NCBI GenBank assembly: GCA_031277435.1 | Contig: JAITMI010000109.1 | Coordinates: 1 to 8,842 of the forward strand | Origin: Pseudomonadales bacterium | GTDB taxonomy: Bacteria; Pseudomonadota; Gammaproteobacteria; Pseudomonadales; Pseudohongiellaceae | Length of the DNA stretch: 8,842 nucleotides | Direction: 5' to 3' | In this document: positions 4,681 through 8,842 of the stretch, piece after piece | Numbering within the stretch: the first letter of the stretch is position 1 | Layout of the letters: every line of letters begins with the position of its first letter | Position numbers and translations under genes: made by a program | The notes under the pieces: generated by a model | Database searches by the model: none | Told to the model about the DNA's origin: nothing | What the model saw: the letters and a program-made list of their open reading frames with translations, nothing else

Positions 4681-7221
4681 TCAGAACGTGTAAGTAAAAC
4701 CAATACTGCCCGAACGCCCCTCGCGGTAACTGTTCACGTCCAGGCCGCCTTGGGTGGTTTCCTGCAATTCGTTGCTGAGGTTTTTGAGCTTCAGCGTCAA
4801 TTCCAAGTGTTCGCCGACCTGGCGGCTGTACGTAAAATCCAGTTCGCCATAAGGCTGATCCATCACGTCCGGCTGCCCGAGAATACCGACTTCGCGGATT
4901 TTTTCGCCAGTGATGTGATACACCAAACTGCCTCTTTGCCGAACGCCATCATCGAAACCAAGCTGCAAATTGGCGATGTAATCGGCCTGCCCTTGCAAGC
5001 GGCGCGTGGGGTTGGTGAGCGTGCCGGCATTGGCCGGATCAATGCTGACCTGGGAATCGATCAAGCTCACGTTGGCGGCGGCGAAGAAATTTTCCAAGCG
5101 GGGATGTATGAAACCAAACCAATGGTAAGCGTCCAGCTCGATGCCGCGCGTAGCCGCGTCCTCGGCGTTAATGAATGAGCGTTCATTAGTGGTGCCAGGG
5201 CGAATTACCGCCTCGATGGGCGCCTGGAACTGTTTGTAAAAAACGCCAATGGAAATACTTTCGTCTTGTGAGAGATACCATTCCCAGCGCAAATCGTAGT
5301 TCTTGATGTAAGCCACCGTCAGCGCGGGGTTGCCCACGATCACGAAGCCGGTGACCGGGTGGGTGAACGGCGAAGGCGACAATTCGCGGAAATCGGGCCG
5401 CGAAATCGTTTTTGAATAACTGGCGCGCAACTGCATGTCGTATTGGTCGAGGATGTAAGTGGCGGTGAGCGCGGGGAATAAATCGTCGCTATCTAGCTGG
5501 CTTTCGATCGGCGCCGCGTTCTGGTTGAACAGATCAAAGGTCTCGACGTTCTGCGCGGATTTTTCATTGCGCACTCCCGCCAACAAGCGCAAATACGCGG
5601 CGATTTCGATATCGGCCTCGACGAACCAGGCATCCAGCCGCTGCGCCGCCGTATAGTTGTCGGTGGGGCGGGTTTGTTCGCGTAGCTGATAGCCGCCGGG
5701 GCCGATGGTGGTTGGATTGATGATGGCGTCCAGCGAGGGATTGGCGCGCAGCTCGTTACTGACGATACCGCCGCCTTGGTCCAGAAACGAGAAGCGGCGG
5801 ATTGTGGAATTACGATTTTTGTCCATACGGTTCATGCCAAGGGTGAACTCCGCGTTAGCGCCAAAGGGCGTGTCCATGAACCAGCCAAGCGTGAATCCCA
5901 GGTCTTTGTTTTGGTCCTCCAGTGTGGACCACATGCGCGTGTTGCCATCGCCGCGTAGCGAAAATTGATAGTCGCCGGTGACTTTGTTGCGTTCATAGCG
6001 GTATTCGCGCATGTCCGGCGCTTCGCGTTTGGCGCGTGATTCGTTGTAATGCCAGTTGAGCGTCAAGTCGCCGGGCAGCGGAAAAACATGCTCGCCGTCG
6101 ATCTGCTGAGATAACAGATCTTGCTCTATCCATTCCAGGCGATATTGGTTGAACATCAAATCCTCGCCCACGTACATACCGCTCAAATTGCCGGCGAGAT
6201 CATCCGCCTTGTGAATTTGCAGCAGCGTGCCTTTGAGGCTGTTTTCATGCCACTCTGCCCCAGCGGTCAAAAACAGGGAGCTGTCCAGGCTGTGTTCGGT
6301 GGAACGGAAGTTTTGCACGTTGGCGGGGCTGAGCGTGCCCTGGCCATCGGCGGCGTAGCTGTTGCGCGATACCGTGATGCTGTCCCAGCTATTGCTGTAG
6401 CTGAAATTACCAAGTAAACCGAGCTGAATATCCTCGGCGGCGCCCACTTGCGTCGCGGCGCCAAAATTCAGCGTGGCGGCGGCATCCGGTTGAATTTTTT
6501 CTTCGCGCACGCTGTAGTTGTTGGGGAGACTTTCGCCAATCGCTTCCAGCTCCTCTGGCGTGAAGCCATCGTTGAATACCATGTTATTAGGCCGCAATTC
6601 GCGATTGCCGGCGATGGCGTTCTTGAGCAGGTCCGGCATGTCGCGGGCGCCGCGATCAAATCCCGTCCAATCATCGGCGCCGCCGGAATAAACGAGCCCG
6701 TTCTTGCCAGTGGTGCCGCCGGAATACGCGGCGCTGGCCGACACCGATAGAAAATTTTCCTCCGGCACCGCCTTGGTGCGCATCTCGATGACGCCTCCGG
6801 CGAATTCCGCCGGAAATTGCGCGGAAAACGTTTTTTGTACCAATACGCTATCAATGATGGTGGCGGGAAAAAGATCGAGCGGTACAACACGGTTGATCGG
6901 TTCCGGACTCGGCAGCGTCGAGCCGTTGAGTTCGGTACTGGAATAACGCTCGCCAAGGCCACGGATGTAAACGAACTTGCCGCCTTGCAAATTGAGGCCG
7001 GCAATACGCTTGAGGCCCTCCGCCACGTTGCTGTCGCCCGCCATCTGGAAGGCTTCGGCGTCCAGCACGTTGGAAATCGCGGCGGTTGCGCGTTTTTCGT
7101 CTGGAATATACCGGCCGGTCGTAACAAATTCTTCTATCTGGCCAGCGCCGTCTTGCGCCTGGGATGTCGCGTGTTGCGCCAGCAGAATTGCGATGATCAG
7201 CGGCTTCAAACGGGTTTTCAT
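4681..7221 (-). CDS. TonB-dependent outer-membrane receptor
   Basis: This 846-residue protein starts at ATG 7219-7221, with signal peptide MKTRLKPLIIAILLAQ and a probable cut after A22 (TSQA|QD). The frame extends upstream to a TTG, but the signal peptide favours this start. A TonB-box-like EEFVTTG lies at 30-36. The plug domain follows to about residue 165: VAEGLKRIAGLNLQG, then VYIRGLGERYSSTELNGS, LPSPEPINRVVPLDLFPATI, VQKTFSAQFPAEFAGGVIE. The remainder alternates polar loops and beta strands as a 22-strand barrel would. It includes LRASYSKTISRPDFRELSPS (a common TBDR barrel motif) and ends SIGFTYTF with the terminal phenylalanine used for barrel assembly. Such receptors import scarce ligands through the outer membrane using TonB-ExbBD energy; the ligand is not evident. 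It lies 117 nt downstream of the beta-helix protein on the same strand. Its ribosome site is weak (only GAG about 9 nt from ATG), and it is tail-to-tail with the membrane protein. Confidence 0.93.
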   Translation of the reverse strand: MKTRLKPLIIAILLAQHATSQAQDGAGQIEEFVTTGRYIPDEKRATAAISNVLDAEAFQMAGDSNVAEGLKRIAGLNLQGGKFVYIRGLGERYSSTELNGSTLPSPEPINRVVPLDLFPATIIDSVLVQKTFSAQFPAEFAGGVIEMRTKAVPEENFLSVSASAAYSGGTTGKNGLVYSGGADDWTGFDRGARDMPDLLKNAIAGNRELRPNNMVFNDGFTPEELEAIGESLPNNYSVREEKIQPDAAATLNFGAATQVGAAEDIQLGLLGNFSYSNSWDSITVSRNSYAADGQGTLSPANVQNFRSTEHSLDSSLFLTAGAEWHENSLKGTLLQIHKADDLAGNLSGMYVGEDLMFNQYRLEWIEQDLLSQQIDGEHVFPLPGDLTLNWHYNESRAKREAPDMREYRYERNKVTGDYQFSLRGDGNTRMWSTLEDQNKDLGFTLGWFMDTPFGANAEFTLGMNRMDKNRNSTIRRFSFLDQGGGIVSNELRANPSLDAIINPTTIGPGGYQLREQTRPTDNYTAAQRLDAWFVEADIEIAAYLRLLAGVRNEKSAQNVETFDLFNQNAAPIESQLDSDDLFPALTATYILDQYDMQLRASYSKTISRPDFRELSPSPFTHPVTGFVIVGNPALTVAYIKNYDLRWEWYLSQDESISIGVFYKQFQAPIEAVIRPGTTNERSFINAEDAATRGIELDAYHWFGFIHPRLENFFAAANVSLIDSQVSIDPANAGTLTNPTRRLQGQADYIANLQLGFDDGVRQRGSLVYHITGEKIREVGILGQPDVMDQPYGELDFTYSRQVGEHLELTLKLKNLSNELQETTQGGLDVNSYREGRSGSIGFTYTF

Positions 7222-7242
7222 TGCTTGCGTCTCAAATGATGA

Positions 7243-7270
7243 CGCCAACAAAGCGGTGACCTTGTTGGCG
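7243..7270 (-). other. Perfect 9-bp hairpin upstream of the receptor gene
   Basis: CGCCAACAA at 7243-7251 and TTGTTGGCG at 7262-7270 are exact reverse complements around a 10-nt loop. The hairpin ends 21 nt before the receptor ATG, so in the mRNA it lies just upstream of the ribosome-binding region. It could affect translation start or RNA stability. No T-run follows, so it is not a canonical terminator. Confidence 0.55.
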
Positions 7271-7277
7271 CCGGCGA

Positions 7278-7304
7278 ATGCCCGCTCCGGGTGGAAGCGG
7301 GCAT
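7278..7304 (-). other. Perfect 9-bp GC-rich hairpin after the beta-helix gene
   Basis: ATGCCCGCT at 7278-7286 and AGCGGGCAT at 7296-7304 are exact reverse complements around a 9-nt loop, 34 nt after the TAA of the upstream gene on the minus strand. The stem resembles that of an intrinsic terminator but lacks a following T-run. It may protect the 3' end of the upstream message or partly terminate, lowering receptor expression relative to the first gene. Confidence 0.55.
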
Positions 7305-7338
7305 GGAGTTTGCGGGAGTGGTAGCGGATTTCAGCGCG

Positions 7339-8842
7339 TTACAGCGCCGGGAATGGGCGGAAAGTCCAGCCTTGCGTCCAGTCGGCGGCGCTGTTTTTGA
7401 CCGCGCCGATATAATCGGTGTTGTCGAAGAAGGCATCGCTTTGTGCCGCCGCTGGCAGGCCGTTGATCAGCGCGCTATTGAGGTAGCTGGTCATCTCGGT
7501 GGGGCCGGCGCTATTGCCGGCTTGCGCTTCAAACCAGGACTCTACGGTAAAGTTTTCGTCCGCTTCCTCGCGGAAATTCAGCGCGCAATTCACGCGGGAA
7601 TTGGTCATGGTCAAGGTGCCATTCAGGCTATTCACCGCGCCGCCAGCGGCCAGGAATGTCGCCGTATGATCGATGTCGAGACACTCGGCGCCATAACCTT
7701 GCACCACGAAGTTACTCAGGTTGGCGCCGGTGCCTTCGCGCAGCAGAATGCCGCCGGTGGTATTGCCGTTACCCAGCAGCGTCGCGTTAGCGATTTTCGG
7801 TTGCGAGCGCGGCGCGGCATCGCGGTTGTTGGCGTTGTTGTCGGCTTCAAAACCGTGGTCGCCGCTGTCGGCGCCGGGGATGATCAGCACATGTTGTACC
7901 TTGCCTTGCCAGCCGGCGGTCCAGTCGAGCGAATCATCCTGATTGCCGGTGAGAACAAGATGCTTGGCGTTGACGGTGCCGCCAAAAAATTCCACGCCAT
8001 CATCCGAGCTGTTATGAACGTGCACGTAATCCACCACGGTGCCATCGCCTACGCCCTGGAATGCAATACCGTTCAGTTCATTTTCCGGCGTGATGTTGAA
8101 ACCGGCGAATTTCACTTGCAAATAGTTGAGGTTGCCGCTGTTATCGTGTGGATCATTGCCGCCATAAAGGCCCGTGCTGCCTTCGCCTTCGAGTTCACAC
8201 AAGGTGACGCCCGCGGCGCAGCCGTTTACTGGCGCGTTGCCGTTGATGATCAAACCGCCCCATTGGCTGCGCGTGGTGGCGGTTGCTTCGGCGTCATTGG
8301 CGCTGGTCATGATGACGGGATTATTGGCGGTGCCGTTGACCCGGATTTTGGAACCGCGATTGATAACAATGAAATCGAGGCCGGATTCGCCGTAGGTTTT
8401 GACGCCGGCATCCACGGTCAATGTAGCGGGATTGACGTTATCGCCGCCAATGAATACACCGCCGGAAACGATGTATTCAAAATCGGCTGTCAGGCGCAGG
8501 TCGCTGGTGTAGGTGCCTTCGAGTACGCACAAACGCTTGCCGCCAGCGACTGCCGGCGGCAAACCCGTGCCGCCGGTGGGGCAAGTGGTGGGCGCTGGCC
8601 GCGAGGTAAAGTTGAACTGGACGAAGCCAGAATAAATCAGCGGAGAATCATCCGTCATGAAACCCACGGCGCCAAGCAGCGTGCTACCAGCAAGACCGCC
8701 GCCAAGCACGCCTTCGATATCGGAGATGGTAAGGCTTTCAGTAGCGCCAAGGACTTTGCTGCCGCGCGGAACCAGCGAGGCGATATCGGTATCCCAGGGC
8801 CGCCAGCCGGCGGCAGTCCACATGAGCCAGGCGCCATTCAAA
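7339..8842 (-). CDS. Secreted, probably parallel beta-helix surface protein (N-terminus outside window)
   Basis: The frame is open from the right edge to TAA 7339-7341, giving the last 500 or so residues. The TTG near 8841 is not a convincing start. The sequence is rich in G, N, D and short beta strands of the kind that stack as a right-handed beta-helix: GLDFIVINRGSKIRVNG, then VIMTSA, SQWGGLIINGNAPVNGC (192-208), a GLYGGNDPHDNSGNLNYLQV stretch, ELNGIAFQGVGDGTVVDYVH (255-274), DDGVEFFGGTVNAKHLVLTG (280-299), DDSLDWTAGW, GDHGFEADNN and GGILLREGT. Cysteines occur in likely disulfide pairs (visible residues 87/105, 208/215, 387/419), fitting an exported protein. I recall relatives in marine Proteobacteria annotated as lipoproteins or hypothetical proteins beside TonB-dependent receptors; the function is not established. 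The visible N-terminal part (W-R-P-W-D-T-D, ESLTISDIEG) is a separate region of unknown role. A receptor gene follows on the same strand. Confidence 0.72.
   Translation of the reverse strand, partial: LNGAWLMWTAAGWRPWDTDIASLVPRGSKVLGATESLTISDIEGVLGGGLAGSTLLGAVGFMTDDSPLIYSGFVQFNFTSRPAPTTCPTGGTGLPPAVAGGKRLCVLEGTYTSDLRLTADFEYIVSGGVFIGGDNVNPATLTVDAGVKTYGESGLDFIVINRGSKIRVNGTANNPVIMTSANDAEATATTRSQWGGLIINGNAPVNGCAAGVTLCELEGEGSTGLYGGNDPHDNSGNLNYLQVKFAGFNITPENELNGIAFQGVGDGTVVDYVHVHNSSDDGVEFFGGTVNAKHLVLTGNQDDSLDWTAGWQGKVQHVLIIPGADSGDHGFEADNNANNRDAAPRSQPKIANATLLGNGNTTGGILLREGTGANLSNFVVQGYGAECLDIDHTATFLAAGGAVNSLNGTLTMTNSRVNCALNFREEADENFTVESWFEAQAGNSAGPTEMTSYLNSALINGLPAAAQSDAFFDNTDYIGAVKNSAADWTQGWTFRPFPAL

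Noticed and set aside
6468..7127. 219-residue minus-strand open frame inside the receptor gene
   Set aside because: It is a shifted frame of the TonB-dependent receptor. Its Arg/Ser/Pro/Cys-rich composition is typical of a GC-rich shadow frame, and it has no ribosome site or family motif.

Overview
The window reads as ordinary chromosomal DNA of a gammaproteobacterium. The signs are moderately high GC, a UbiA-type ubiquinone prenyltransferase end, a DUF482/FemAB-like GNAT protein, a DUF938 methyltransferase, a PHP-type histidinol-phosphatase with the HGGHSG N-terminus, and a large TonB-dependent receptor, which requires a Gram-negative outer membrane. A Cellvibrionales-like marine or aquatic lineage is a guess from this family mix, not a demonstration. 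No tRNA, rRNA, CRISPR array, transposase, integrase or phage gene was seen.

Layout, left to right. Positions 1-237 (+) are the 3' end of ubiA. It overlaps by 4 nt, tail to tail, a minus-strand type II toxin-antitoxin pair: a MazF/PemK-like toxin (234-572) preceded by its small acidic antitoxin (557-802). Next on the minus strand is a PHP histidinol-phosphatase (869-1717). A 100-bp divergent spacer separates it from a plus-strand DUF482/GNAT protein (1818-2978). A 156-bp gap follows, holding a long nearly perfect inverted repeat (3002-3116) that looks like a dispersed intergenic element. Across it lies a convergent DUF938 methyltransferase (3135-3728, minus). A divergent 153-bp spacer leads to a universal stress protein (3882-4325) and, 3 nt later, a small three-helix membrane protein (4329-4679).

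The right half is a minus-strand pair transcribed from beyond the right edge: a secreted, repeat-rich protein probably folding as a parallel beta-helix (7339-8842, N-terminus outside the window), then a TonB-dependent outer-membrane receptor (4681-7221). They are separated by 117 nt containing two consecutive perfect 9-bp hairpins. This pair is the most system-like part of the window. The two proteins plausibly work together at the cell surface in binding and TonB-driven import of an unknown ligand.

The most unusual structures are non-coding: the inverted repeat at 3002-3116 and the tandem hairpins at 7243-7304. The tail-to-tail junctions with no room for intergenic terminators (234-237 and 4679-4681) also deserve attention. 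I did not find a clear, wholly new multi-gene system; the receptor/beta-helix pair and the toxin-antitoxin pair are the best candidates for experimental interest.
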